Shown: positions 45,260 to 53,489 of the stretch, in pieces
Layout: the number at the start of each line of letters is the position of its first letter
How positions within the stretch are numbered: the first letter of the stretch is position 1
NCBI GenBank assembly: GCA_001769855.1
Contig: MEPP01000001.1
Location: 722,982 to 786,981 of the forward strand
DNA length: 64,000 bases
Reading direction: 5' to 3'
Source of the DNA: Bdellovibrionales bacterium GWA2_49_15
GTDB lineage: Bacteria; Bdellovibrionota; Bacteriovoracia; Bacteriovoracales; Bacteriovoracaceae
Program-made: the position numbers and the translations under genes
The notes under the pieces: generated by a model
Database searches by the model: none
What the model was told of the DNA's origin: nothing
What the model saw: the letters and a program-made list of their open reading frames with translations, nothing else

Positions 45260-47185
45260 CTAAATACTTTCGCGAAAATCGCGAACTATTTTGAATAGGC
45301 CATTCATCAACGTGGCCATCTGTTTTTTATACTTGTAGGCCGCGCCCCCATCATGCTGAGGTTGCTTCTTTTCAGGATCAAGCAACTGGTGGCCGGCGAA
45401 ATCCTGCACGAGTTGATAAATTTGATCAGAGGATAATTTTGGCTTCTGCTGAATCAGCTTCTGCACAATAATGGCCACTGAATTACCGGTGATACGATCA
45501 TACTTATTTATCACGGAAGAACGCATGCACACTTCCAAAAGTAATTTGTCACGCTCCATATTCGCCAGCGCCGCCGCCTTGGCAATAATCTCCATGTAGA
45601 GCTTCTGGAAACGGGCCACCCGCTTGCTTCTCCCCCCATTAAGCTCGAGATCCTGCTTCTTGGCGTACTGAGAACGGGCCACATCGATAAACTCTACCGC
45701 CGAAAGCGTTTTTGCCTTACAAAGCAGAATTTGCGGCAGTTCTCGTAAGATGTCCCGCATGCAGAAGACGGCGTCACAGGTGATTCCATCGGGGACCTTG
45801 TAAATTCCTTGTTTCGATTTAACTCTTTCAAAATAACTAAACTCGCTCCGGAATTGGGTGATCAGCCTGCGATGTTTTTCAAAGACTGACAGGACCATGT
45901 CCTTTCTCAGCCCAATTTTCCTCAGGAGATTCTGATCTTTACATGCCAGAAACTCGCGGTCGAACTTTACCAATGTCGGGTGGTGAGCATAGCTGTGAAT
46001 ATTATTTTTTTTCCTGGACTTTAAAAAATCAACCATCTGGACAAAATTCTGAACGATGTATCGGGCCTTGTGCTTCTGCTCCGTGATCGAGGTGGAAAAA
46101 CGTTCCACATCATCGTAACGATACTCATGATGGAACATCCCGAACTGTCGGACAGAACCGTAATCAATAATCCCGCCATCCATGAGAATGTTATCGCCGT
46201 CCCAGTCAAGCCAGCAAAAAATATATTCATCCTCGAAAGAGGCCGTTACAGTTGCAAAATCTTTCACAATTTTATCTAAGAAAAGCTGGTATTTCTCATG
46301 AGGGGCAAAATGGCCTTTGGGAAATCCGCCATTCTCCTGCTCACGTGCAAAATGATAGTTAAAAAGCGCCTCCAGTCCTTGATAATTCCCCTGCCTCAGG
46401 TAGCGAAAAAAATGTGAAGGCCGCAGCAAATTGGGATAGGCCCGGACCACCACCGCCAGCTTGCCCGGATATTCCAAGATGGCCAGGGCACGCTCGGTGC
46501 GAAGTCCGTTTTGATGAAGAATCTCACTAAAAAAAGCGGCTTCGACCGCCTCGTCCAGATCACACATCCCGCATCCGTAGGAGATGCTAGGATCACCATT
46601 TTTGAAAAAACGTTTTTTGAGTGACGTGGCAGGAGAAAGACAGGTTGCCCCAGTCCCTCGACAGGAAACATCATACCGGGTCCCATGATGGGCAATCGTC
46701 CCGTTCCAGATACTGCGTCCATCGCCGGAGGTCTTGCCCGTTTTTGAAGGATGCTGAAGCTGAAGGTACCGGGTTGCCATGTATTGATGGGGCCGGATCT
46801 CACTCTCGGGATATTTTATATCGTGGATCTGGTCATATTCATTGATGATAAAAAGTCCGAAAGTATAAAGCAGCTCTTTTTCTAGCTCAGGGTTTATATT
46901 TCGAGCATGGTTACTTGGAATGAGTCCCATCTCGCTGGCAAGATCATAATTAAAATAGGCCACCTTGCCTTTATGTCGAGAACGGGCCTTATAGTTCACG
47001 CATAAATCCGGCACGGCCTCCATCATTGGATGCTTGCCATTAAGCTGCCGAAACTGCTCGTACCGGAGCCGCGTCGTTTGTTGAGGAGCAGATCTTTGTC
47101 GCGCCATACCCCTATTGTAACTAGAGCAAAGTATTTCACCCAGATGATCATTTTTTCCTGAGACATTCAGTCGGAGAAGTGGCAT
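45260..47185 (-). CDS. Divergent SelO/YdiU (UPF0061)-like pseudokinase
   Basis: 641 residues, longer than SelO (about 480-500). SelO proteins use a kinase fold turned upside-down to transfer AMP from ATP to Ser, Thr or Tyr. Blocks that can be aligned by eye: SGDGRSIWNG, YDVSCRGTGATCLSP (canonical IQLKGSG-TPYSR), EILHQNGLRTERALAI, VVVRAYPNLLRPSHFF and WDGDNILMDGGIIDYG (canonical NTDNMSILGLTIDYGPF), which keeps the metal-binding Asn (332) and Asp (341). The Lys of the LKG motif is Arg176 here, and the tail after about 400 is unique. A start at 47107 is possible. The family match is moderate. Confidence 0.65.
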   Translation of the reverse strand: MPLLRLNVSGKNDHLGEILCSSYNRGMARQRSAPQQTTRLRYEQFRQLNGKHPMMEAVPDLCVNYKARSRHKGKVAYFNYDLASEMGLIPSNHARNINPELEKELLYTFGLFIINEYDQIHDIKYPESEIRPHQYMATRYLQLQHPSKTGKTSGDGRSIWNGTIAHHGTRYDVSCRGTGATCLSPATSLKKRFFKNGDPSISYGCGMCDLDEAVEAAFFSEILHQNGLRTERALAILEYPGKLAVVVRAYPNLLRPSHFFRYLRQGNYQGLEALFNYHFAREQENGGFPKGHFAPHEKYQLFLDKIVKDFATVTASFEDEYIFCWLDWDGDNILMDGGIIDYGSVRQFGMFHHEYRYDDVERFSTSITEQKHKARYIVQNFVQMVDFLKSRKKNNIHSYAHHPTLVKFDREFLACKDQNLLRKIGLRKDMVLSVFEKHRRLITQFRSEFSYFERVKSKQGIYKVPDGITCDAVFCMRDILRELPQILLCKAKTLSAVEFIDVARSQYAKKQDLELNGGRSKRVARFQKLYMEIIAKAAALANMERDKLLLEVCMRSSVINKYDRITGNSVAIIVQKLIQQKPKLSSDQIYQLVQDFAGHQLLDPEKKQPQHDGGAAYKYKKQMATLMNGLFKIVRDFRESI

Positions 47186-47216
47186 TTCAGATTTTCTTCT
47201 GTCACAATGGATTTAT

Positions 47217-47711
47217 ATGACGAAGAAAGCGTTCATTTTCTTTTTAGCAATGGGGTGCGGTTGGGCATGGGCGGAAAATCTGCCCGGGGTTTATGAGTTC
47301 GCCACGTTTTGCCATCAAATCCGCAGGCCCTGTGGCGTTGTGCTCAGGCAAAAGTCAACCGGCGGGGCGGAAGAATATTCCGCCACCATATGGAAAGGTG
47401 ATCCTTCGATAAGCAAGACCGTTCCAATAAGCAAAACTAAATTTAGGCATATTGATCACACATTCCATCTTATGTACCTGTGGAAATCATTCCAAGAAGG
47501 GCCCTTTCCTCTCGAGAAGCTGCCCAAAAATGACCAGATGGTTTTATTGAATACCACCACCAGCAAAGGGCAACATCATCTTCTGGTCCCCCGCTATAGC
47601 TCCGACCTGACCTCGGCTCAACAGACAGTCTTGGGTTGGGAGCTTTTTCTGAAGGCCCAAGTCATGAAGGTCAATTCCATGGCATTTAAAAAAGATTTCA
47701 GTAAACCTTAG
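47217..47711 (+). CDS. Secreted protein of unknown function
   Basis: 164 residues. Signal peptide MTKKAFIFFLAMGCGWAWA followed by ENLPGVYEF. The mature part has two Cys (FCHQIRRPCG) and a Ser/Thr-rich middle; nothing I recognise. Divergent from the SelO-like gene (31 bases). Its stop overlaps the convergent glycosyltransferase gene by 4 bases. Confidence 0.65.
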   Translation: MTKKAFIFFLAMGCGWAWAENLPGVYEFATFCHQIRRPCGVVLRQKSTGGAEEYSATIWKGDPSISKTVPISKTKFRHIDHTFHLMYLWKSFQEGPFPLEKLPKNDQMVLLNTTTSKGQHHLLVPRYSSDLTSAQQTVLGWELFLKAQVMKVNSMAFKKDFSKP

Positions 47712-48820
47712 AGTCCGTTCAAGATCCGGTAAATTGATTCGATTTGCTTCGGAACCGAAAAATGTTCTTGAAATGAGCATTTTAATTTATTCGCTCTTGT
47801 GCTCGAGGATGAACGTTCGCTCAGGAGCGTTGCCGCGGCATCAAAGATGTGGCCGAGATCATCTGAGTTCACCGCAATATGCCCGAACTCATTTCGCAGC
47901 CATTCAAGGCTCCCTCCTACCGGGCGTCCGATGACGGGAACACCGAGGGCCATGCTTTCAATCCCCAGCAGGCCGAAAGGCTCCGGCCATAGTGAGCTAA
48001 AATGCACAAAGGAAGATTCGCGAATATACTTCCAAAGATTTTGAGGTTGGGACCAATTTATAAAGGTAAGAATGTCATCCAGGTCACACTCGTGGGCCAG
48101 GAGATGGAGGGCCTTTTCCAGTGGTCCCTCTCCGATCATGAAGGCCTTATCCAAAGGAACCTTCGATTCCTTGAGGTGATGGAGCAGATTGATAAATTGA
48201 AACGGCCCTTTTTCCTGTGCAAAACGGCCATACCAAAGCACGGAGGTACCGCAGCTGGGGCGATAGTTATTCACCTCACTCATTTCCGGCGGGGTAAAAT
48301 AGGGCAAGGTTTTAAAGATTTTTTCCGTCGCGATTCCGTTAATTCCCAGCTGATCCCTGACGTAGTCAGAAAAGACCACCACTCGCGTGCTCGATTTCAT
48401 CAATTTAATCTGTTCTTTGATGAGTTTATATCTCTCGGCCAGCTTAACCGGATTCAAGGCCGGCCCACAGCCTTGGCCGTAGTGAATGGCAAAGCACTCG
48501 AGCCCCATCTCGCGCCAGCAAGGCGCCAGCTCTTTGCCACAGGACTTGCGCCCCGTCAGGCAAACTTCTCTATAGTCATGGACTTGATAAATAAGCGGAC
48601 AATGGGGATGTTGCTCATGCCAAGCTTTGAGCTGTAAAACCAGCGCCAAATTCGAGGGAGAATGAGTCCAAATTATATCCGGCTCATGCACGTCTTCGAG
48701 ATTTTGCCCGAGCTGAATGTTGTATCCGGCCTTTTGCAGGACATAGCAAAGTGATAAGATCGACGTTCGAATTCCTCCAAGGAAGGTCAATTGATCACTA
48801 ATGAGGGCGATTTTTTTCAT
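47708..48820 (-). CDS. Glycosyltransferase family 4 with Cys-rich loop
   Basis: 370 residues, GT-B fold. N-terminal KKIALISDQLTFLGGIRTSI and a Cys-rich loop (GRKSCGKELAPCW, LECFAIHYGQGCG; four Cys) like that of several GT4 enzymes. C-terminal WYGRFAQEKGPFQFINLLHHL and EPFGLLGIESMALGVPV form the donor-binding part. Sugar and acceptor unknown. Upstream gene 15 bases away codes a secreted protein of unknown function in the same direction. Confidence 0.85.
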   Translation of the reverse strand: MKKIALISDQLTFLGGIRTSILSLCYVLQKAGYNIQLGQNLEDVHEPDIIWTHSPSNLALVLQLKAWHEQHPHCPLIYQVHDYREVCLTGRKSCGKELAPCWREMGLECFAIHYGQGCGPALNPVKLAERYKLIKEQIKLMKSSTRVVVFSDYVRDQLGINGIATEKIFKTLPYFTPPEMSEVNNYRPSCGTSVLWYGRFAQEKGPFQFINLLHHLKESKVPLDKAFMIGEGPLEKALHLLAHECDLDDILTFINWSQPQNLWKYIRESSFVHFSSLWPEPFGLLGIESMALGVPVIGRPVGGSLEWLRNEFGHIAVNSDDLGHIFDAAATLLSERSSSSTRANKLKCSFQEHFSVPKQIESIYRILNGL

Positions 48821-48834
48821 TGTCTTACACGCAC

Positions 48835-49404
48835 CTATTTAGCACATTTCCCGCTCGTGAATTTTGCGCGATCAGACTGATACCCCTGATTCACACAGAG
48901 GACTTGGCCATCACCTAAGGACAGCTCCAGCAAGAAGGTGCGCTTGATCTCGGCATGAGGTTTAAAGTCACAGCCGGTTATGCCACATCCCCAGCCAAGG
49001 CCAAAAGATGGTCGAGATTTTTTTGCAATAAGAGCCAACTTAACATTATTTTGCGTTTGCACCAGGACCCGTTCGCCTTCTACCAGACCGGCAATGACAC
49101 TTTCATCTATCGTGCCAACCTCAACTCTGACACCTTCGCGTCTAAGAGTGAGCATGAGTTTATTTCCATCCAGCTCAAACTTTGAATCTGCAAAATCTTC
49201 CAAGAGGACAGTTCCTATTTTCTCAGAGATCATGCTGGCATTTACATACCAGTTCGAGGATGCATAGACTTCGCCCTGAAATTTTGTGAGATAACCGTAT
49301 AAGGATTCATTGGCCTCGGTGGCAGCATGGCCGAGTTGGATAGATAAACAGAAACAGGCCAGAATCAAACGCTTAAAAGTCGTAGATATTAATGACCGTG
49401 ACAT
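48835..49404 (-). CDS. Secreted protein of unknown function
   Basis: 189 residues. ATG 49404 gives a signal peptide (MSRSLISTTFKRLILACFCL, cleaved after HAA) and has TGGAGGAG just before it; a longer start at 49446 would put a Gly/Cys-rich head in front. The mature part is mainly beta, with a KFELDGNKLMLTLRREGVRVEVG stretch and three Cys near GWGCGITGC. No family recognised. Transcribed with the glycosyltransferase gene. Confidence 0.65.
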   Translation of the reverse strand: MSRSLISTTFKRLILACFCLSIQLGHAATEANESLYGYLTKFQGEVYASSNWYVNASMISEKIGTVLLEDFADSKFELDGNKLMLTLRREGVRVEVGTIDESVIAGLVEGERVLVQTQNNVKLALIAKKSRPSFGLGWGCGITGCDFKPHAEIKRTFLLELSLGDGQVLCVNQGYQSDRAKFTSGKCAK

Positions 49405-49587
49405 CGCTCCTCCAGTAAAGTTCCCAGGCCTCCAAAAACAACCCATTTTATGAAACGGGCCTACACTACCACATTAATAGTTGCGCCGCATCACGCGTAA
49501 TCATCGAGGCCCGATTCCCTGTAATAATTTCAAAAAAACAACTAAAGTTTGGGCGAGAATGCCTAATTAAGGTACACTGTGGGGCAT

Positions 49588-50346
49588 ATGGTCAACTCCT
49601 TAAAAATCATACTGTTAGCACTCATCCTTGGAACGGTTACCGCCCAGGGCTCGACTGTGCAGGATATCTTTAGCGCCATTCTGGCCCAAAAAATTTCCAA
49701 GGTGAAAAAATTGATAAAGGACGTGGGAGTCAATGCCCAAGATGAGAACGGCAAAACTCCGCTGATGGCCGCGGCCCAGGCCCCCTTGCGGGGATTATTC
49801 ACCTTAAGCGGGCGCAAAAATAGAAAGATTGTTAAATATCTTTTGGATCATAAAGCCGATGTTAATCTTAAGGATAATGACGGGCGAAGCGCCCTCCATT
49901 ATCACGTCAATAAGTACAACCTCTATAAGTACGATCAAAAGAAACTCGATCTGCTCCTGAAAGCCGGGGCCGTGGTGGATGGATGCGATGCCTCTGAAAC
50001 CTCCCCTCTCCTGTTGCTTACAAAGATTGCCCTTCCTCACAATCCCAACGGACCTTTTCATGTGCAGCTTGCCGCGAAGTTGCTTTCCCTGGGTGCGAAG
50101 GTCAATCGCGTGAATTTGGCGGGAGAGACCCCACTGCTTGCGGCCACGGAAAACGGACATCTGGAGATGGTAAAATTATTACTTTCAAAAGGTGCTGATG
50201 CTAAATATATCGACAACAGCGGACTTACTCTGCCAGCGCGCGTGGCCCGCGATCACAATATTCAGTCAGCCGAGGTGAAACAAATTATCTGCCTCTTGAT
50301 CAAAGCTGGTGCCAATGGCGGCGATCTCACCGCCATCTGCAAATAG
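49588..50346 (+). CDS. Secreted ankyrin-repeat protein
   Basis: 252 residues. Signal peptide (MVNSLKIILLALILGTVTAQG), then five to six ankyrin units of about 33 residues: NAQDENGKTPLMAAAQAP, NLKDNDGRSALHYHV, CDASETSPLLLLTK, NRVNLAGETPLLAATENGHLEMVKLLLSKGAD, and a last one ending IKAGAN. GxTPL and ALH turns are typical. So it is a periplasmic or secreted protein-binding module. ATG 49588 is preceded by an in-frame GTG at 49579; neither has a good ribosome site. Convergent with the NarK-like gene, 4 bases apart. Confidence 0.85.
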   Translation: MVNSLKIILLALILGTVTAQGSTVQDIFSAILAQKISKVKKLIKDVGVNAQDENGKTPLMAAAQAPLRGLFTLSGRKNRKIVKYLLDHKADVNLKDNDGRSALHYHVNKYNLYKYDQKKLDLLLKAGAVVDGCDASETSPLLLLTKIALPHNPNGPFHVQLAAKLLSLGAKVNRVNLAGETPLLAATENGHLEMVKLLLSKGADAKYIDNSGLTLPARVARDHNIQSAEVKQIICLLIKAGANGGDLTAICK

Positions 50347-50350
50347 CTCC

Positions 50351-51991
50351 TTATGGGTTAGCGCTTATATACTGCTGCCGCTCGCTCTCGCTGATTTTAT
50401 CCCACCAAGTCTTGCCCACTCCCCAATCTCCTCTCTCAGCTCCCGGTCTTGTGTAGTACCACCAGTTAAACCAGCTTCCGATGGCATAAAAGACAGCGGC
50501 CCCGGTAAAAAATGGAATGGCAGAGGCATAATGAGTTATTGAACTTCCGATCAAAGAGGAAAACAAAAACGGACCGTAGGCCGCCCAGGCCCCAGTCCAG
50601 CCAAGACTTTGTGCGCCTCTTCTGGGAGAAAAGGCAAAGACAATGGGATATTGGCGAAAAGTGGCAAAGTTACCGATACCCGCCATCAGAAAGATCCACA
50701 GCATAATTCCGACAAACGCCGGAAACTGATCGAGGGATGTTGGGGTTAAAAATCCTCCAAAGATCAGGGCAAGGCAGCCAAGAATCATTCCACTGCCCGA
50801 GATTTGGGTAAAGATACTACCACCCCATTTGTCAGCTAAAGGGCCGCCTAAAAAGCGCACCGCCGATCCAATAAGTGGGCCCATAAATGCATATTTAAGC
50901 GGATCTGGCGCAAGGGCGGCATCCATTCCCGGAATATTCCCATAAATAGTTTTGATCATGAGGGGAAACGCAGCGGAAAATCCGGCGAAGGAACCGAAGG
51001 TCATGATGTAGGTCCAGGTACAGAGATATCCATGCTTATTATCGGTCATATCTTTTAGGATCTTGCCGATCGAAGGTTTCTTCATTGGAACGCTTCTTAA
51101 GTACACCCAGCAAACAACACCGGCGATAAAGAGCCAGGGCAGATACCAGAAGGCCGCGTTCTGAAGCCAGATATCCTTCTTTACCACCTTATTGACGGCA
51201 ACATCGGTGACGTTGCCGGCCTCATCTTTCTTGACCACCGCCATCATGCCCTTCGTCAGCTCGCTCTCTGTAATCACGACACTTTTCACCGCTCCTGCTT
51301 CATCCTTCATCACAGTTACAAAGTGGGCCAGTTCCTCGTTGGCAACAACAACGTCCTTAATCAGGCCCGCTTCCTTAGTCACCTTCACATCAAAGACAGG
51401 AGTTGCCTTGGTAAAGAGCTGGGGTGCCCCGGCGGCACCCACCACGGCAAATCCGATAATCCAAGGAGTCACGAACTGAACCAGGCTCACACCCAGATTC
51501 CCAATCCCGGCCTGAAGCCCCATCGCTGTTCCCTGTAATCTTTTTGGAAAAAAAAGACTCGATGAAGGCATATAGGATGAGAAGTCGCCGCCACCGAAAC
51601 CGCAGAGGAATGAGATAATCAGAAAATGTAGGTAAGGTGTTTCGGGATTCTGGACCGCAAATCCCAGCCATAACATGGGAAAAAGTTTAATGAAAGTTGC
51701 CACTGTCAGGGTGGCCCTTGTACCGAAGATAGGAATCAAAAAGAAGTGAATAGTTCGCATGGCACCGCCCGAAAGACCGGGCATGGCGGCAAGCCAGAAC
51801 AATTGCATGGTATCGAACTTAAAGCCGATCGCCGGAAGGCGAATGACCACGGCGCTCATCACAAACCAGGTGGCAAATGAGGCCATAAGACTGAAGGTCG
51901 TCACACCAAGAGTTCCCCAGGCCCTTGCCGCTCCTTCCTGCTGCCAGAATTGCTGATTTTCAGGTTCCCACTTTGCGAGCCATGTTGACAT
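50351..51991 (-). CDS. NarK-like nitrate/nitrite transporter with repeat insert
   Basis: 546 residues, longer than NarK (about 460). Major facilitator of the nitrate/nitrite porter group: FDTMQLFWLAAMPGLSGGAMRTIHFFLIPIFG in the first half and KHGYLCTWTYIMTFGSFAGFSAAFPL in the second are its signatures, and Arg residues in these helices bind the anion. Residues about 201-273 form a polar insert of three tandem units of about 25 residues between helix 6 and helix 7. No nitrate or nitrite reductase gene is in the window. The final part ends with the polar block ERGDWGVGKTWWDKI. Confidence 0.88.
   Translation of the reverse strand: MSTWLAKWEPENQQFWQQEGAARAWGTLGVTTFSLMASFATWFVMSAVVIRLPAIGFKFDTMQLFWLAAMPGLSGGAMRTIHFFLIPIFGTRATLTVATFIKLFPMLWLGFAVQNPETPYLHFLIISFLCGFGGGDFSSYMPSSSLFFPKRLQGTAMGLQAGIGNLGVSLVQFVTPWIIGFAVVGAAGAPQLFTKATPVFDVKVTKEAGLIKDVVVANEELAHFVTVMKDEAGAVKSVVITESELTKGMMAVVKKDEAGNVTDVAVNKVVKKDIWLQNAAFWYLPWLFIAGVVCWVYLRSVPMKKPSIGKILKDMTDNKHGYLCTWTYIMTFGSFAGFSAAFPLMIKTIYGNIPGMDAALAPDPLKYAFMGPLIGSAVRFLGGPLADKWGGSIFTQISGSGMILGCLALIFGGFLTPTSLDQFPAFVGIMLWIFLMAGIGNFATFRQYPIVFAFSPRRGAQSLGWTGAWAAYGPFLFSSLIGSSITHYASAIPFFTGAAVFYAIGSWFNWWYYTRPGAERGDWGVGKTWWDKISESERQQYISANP
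51173..51391 (-). repeat. Threefold tandem repeat inside the NarK-like gene
   Basis: Three units of about 25 codons, with protein cores KEAGLIKDVVV, KDEAGAVKSVVI and KDEAGNVTDVAV, each followed by a Glu/Lys-rich helix-like stretch. Encodes the extra loop of the transporter between its two halves. Confidence 0.7.
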
Positions 51992-52036
51992 AACTATTCC
52001 CCTTATTAATGAAGCAAATAATGTTTTTTTCCTAAG

Positions 52037-53317
52037 CTAATTGAGATGCTTGGCCAGTCGTTTTCCTAATGTAATGAGGGTAAAGGTGGGAGGAAGCCCC
52101 CAGGCCTCCGGGATGACGGAGCAATCTGAAACGTAGAGATTATTATACCTCGTCATCAGATTTGAATCGACCACATCCCCTATTTTGGCCGTGCCTCCGG
52201 GATGTCCGGCGATGATCATGGTTTTAAAAATATTTTTCGCCCCGGCCTTTTCCAAAATACTTTTGGCGAGATGGTAGCCGGTATTAAGTCGTTTATGATC
52301 ATTGGGCGTTAGGACCTTTTTCACGCCCCCGGTATCGGTCACTTCGCCCGACAGGTCATCTTTTCCTTTAACCATGATTCCCACCGCCTGCTTGTGATTG
52401 AAGGCATTTTTAAAATGCAGCTTCTGCAGGGAAAGAAGGGTGTAGACAAGAGGATATAAGGGAAGATCCGACAGCATTATTCCTTCTTCAGAGAGATGGA
52501 CTCCGCTGGTCATGGGGACTTCCCCACCACCGGGGAGTTGGTCGAGAAGACCAAAGGCCAGCACCATGGGATCGACAAAAAAGTTTTTCCCGGCCTCTTT
52601 AATGCCCGCCCTTCGCAGAAGGACCGGTGTGCCCAGTCCTCCGGCCGCGATGATGACATTTTTAGCATGGGCCGTGTGGACAGAACCCTGATGGGAATAC
52701 TTCACACCCTGTGCGGTGTTATTTTCTATAATAATTTCCAAAACCTTTGCCTGGCTTAAGAGCGTGGCTCCGTTCTTCGCGGCCTCATGAGCATAATTTC
52801 GGGCAGTCCATTTCGCCCCGTGGGGACATCCGGTAAAGCACATGAAACATCCCAGACGGCATTTATCTTGGTAGATAAATTTATCCAGCTGCTCCCACTT
52901 TATTCCAAGGTTTTTTGCGGACTCGGCAATGATTTTTGAATGGGGACCGACAAGTTCTGCCTTTAGTTTTCCGATAGGAAGGTCTCTTTTGGTTTCCTCG
53001 ATCTCGGACCTAATGTCCACCCCGTACTTTTCAAACATAGAAACTGGCGGTGGGAAGGCCGACGCGCAAAATATCGAGGTACTGCCACCCACGGTGGTTC
53101 CCTTGCCGACAATCATCCCGTCGGATGTAATCGTATAATTTTTGCCAGGCATTCCAATGATTCCCATGGCCCGGGTTTTTGAACCATCAAAGGGAACGTC
53201 ATTTCCCCATTCCAACATCAGGACCTTTTGTCCCTTTTTTACAAGTTCTCGAGCGACACTGGCCCCACCGGGACCGGTTCCGACGACAATGGCGTCAAAT
53301 TTTGTAGTTGTATTCAT
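52037..53317 (-). CDS. GMC-type FAD oxidoreductase with four-Cys motif
   Basis: 426 residues. FAD-binding GTGPGGASVAREL at the N-terminus and the GMC C-terminal block DCSVIPEAWGLPPTFTLITLG, where a His is usual but replaced here. Four Cys at residues 153, 157, 160 and 164 in CRLGCFMCFTGCPHGAKWT resemble a [4Fe-4S] site seen in some bacterial members of COG2303. Substrate unknown. It runs away from the flavoprotein gene at 53490, leaving 172 bases with possible divergent promoters. Confidence 0.82.
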   Translation of the reverse strand: MNTTTKFDAIVVGTGPGGASVARELVKKGQKVLMLEWGNDVPFDGSKTRAMGIIGMPGKNYTITSDGMIVGKGTTVGGSTSIFCASAFPPPVSMFEKYGVDIRSEIEETKRDLPIGKLKAELVGPHSKIIAESAKNLGIKWEQLDKFIYQDKCRLGCFMCFTGCPHGAKWTARNYAHEAAKNGATLLSQAKVLEIIIENNTAQGVKYSHQGSVHTAHAKNVIIAAGGLGTPVLLRRAGIKEAGKNFFVDPMVLAFGLLDQLPGGGEVPMTSGVHLSEEGIMLSDLPLYPLVYTLLSLQKLHFKNAFNHKQAVGIMVKGKDDLSGEVTDTGGVKKVLTPNDHKRLNTGYHLAKSILEKAGAKNIFKTMIIAGHPGGTAKIGDVVDSNLMTRYNNLYVSDCSVIPEAWGLPPTFTLITLGKRLAKHLN

Positions 53318-53489
53318 GACGTAATTTATAGCAATTCGGACATGGATATGCCATTTCTTTTGTGCGCCAAGATAAAAATCCTTATCATTTTAGTACAGCA
53401 AATCTTAATTGGGGCATCTCCACTATAAAATTATTTTTTGATGATTTAGACTATATGATTGATAAAACATAAATTTTCGAGGAATTGCG

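Noticed and set aside
49405-49587. Possible small gene or RNA in the gap before the ankyrin gene
   Set aside because: No open frame with a ribosome site and no stable repeat seen.
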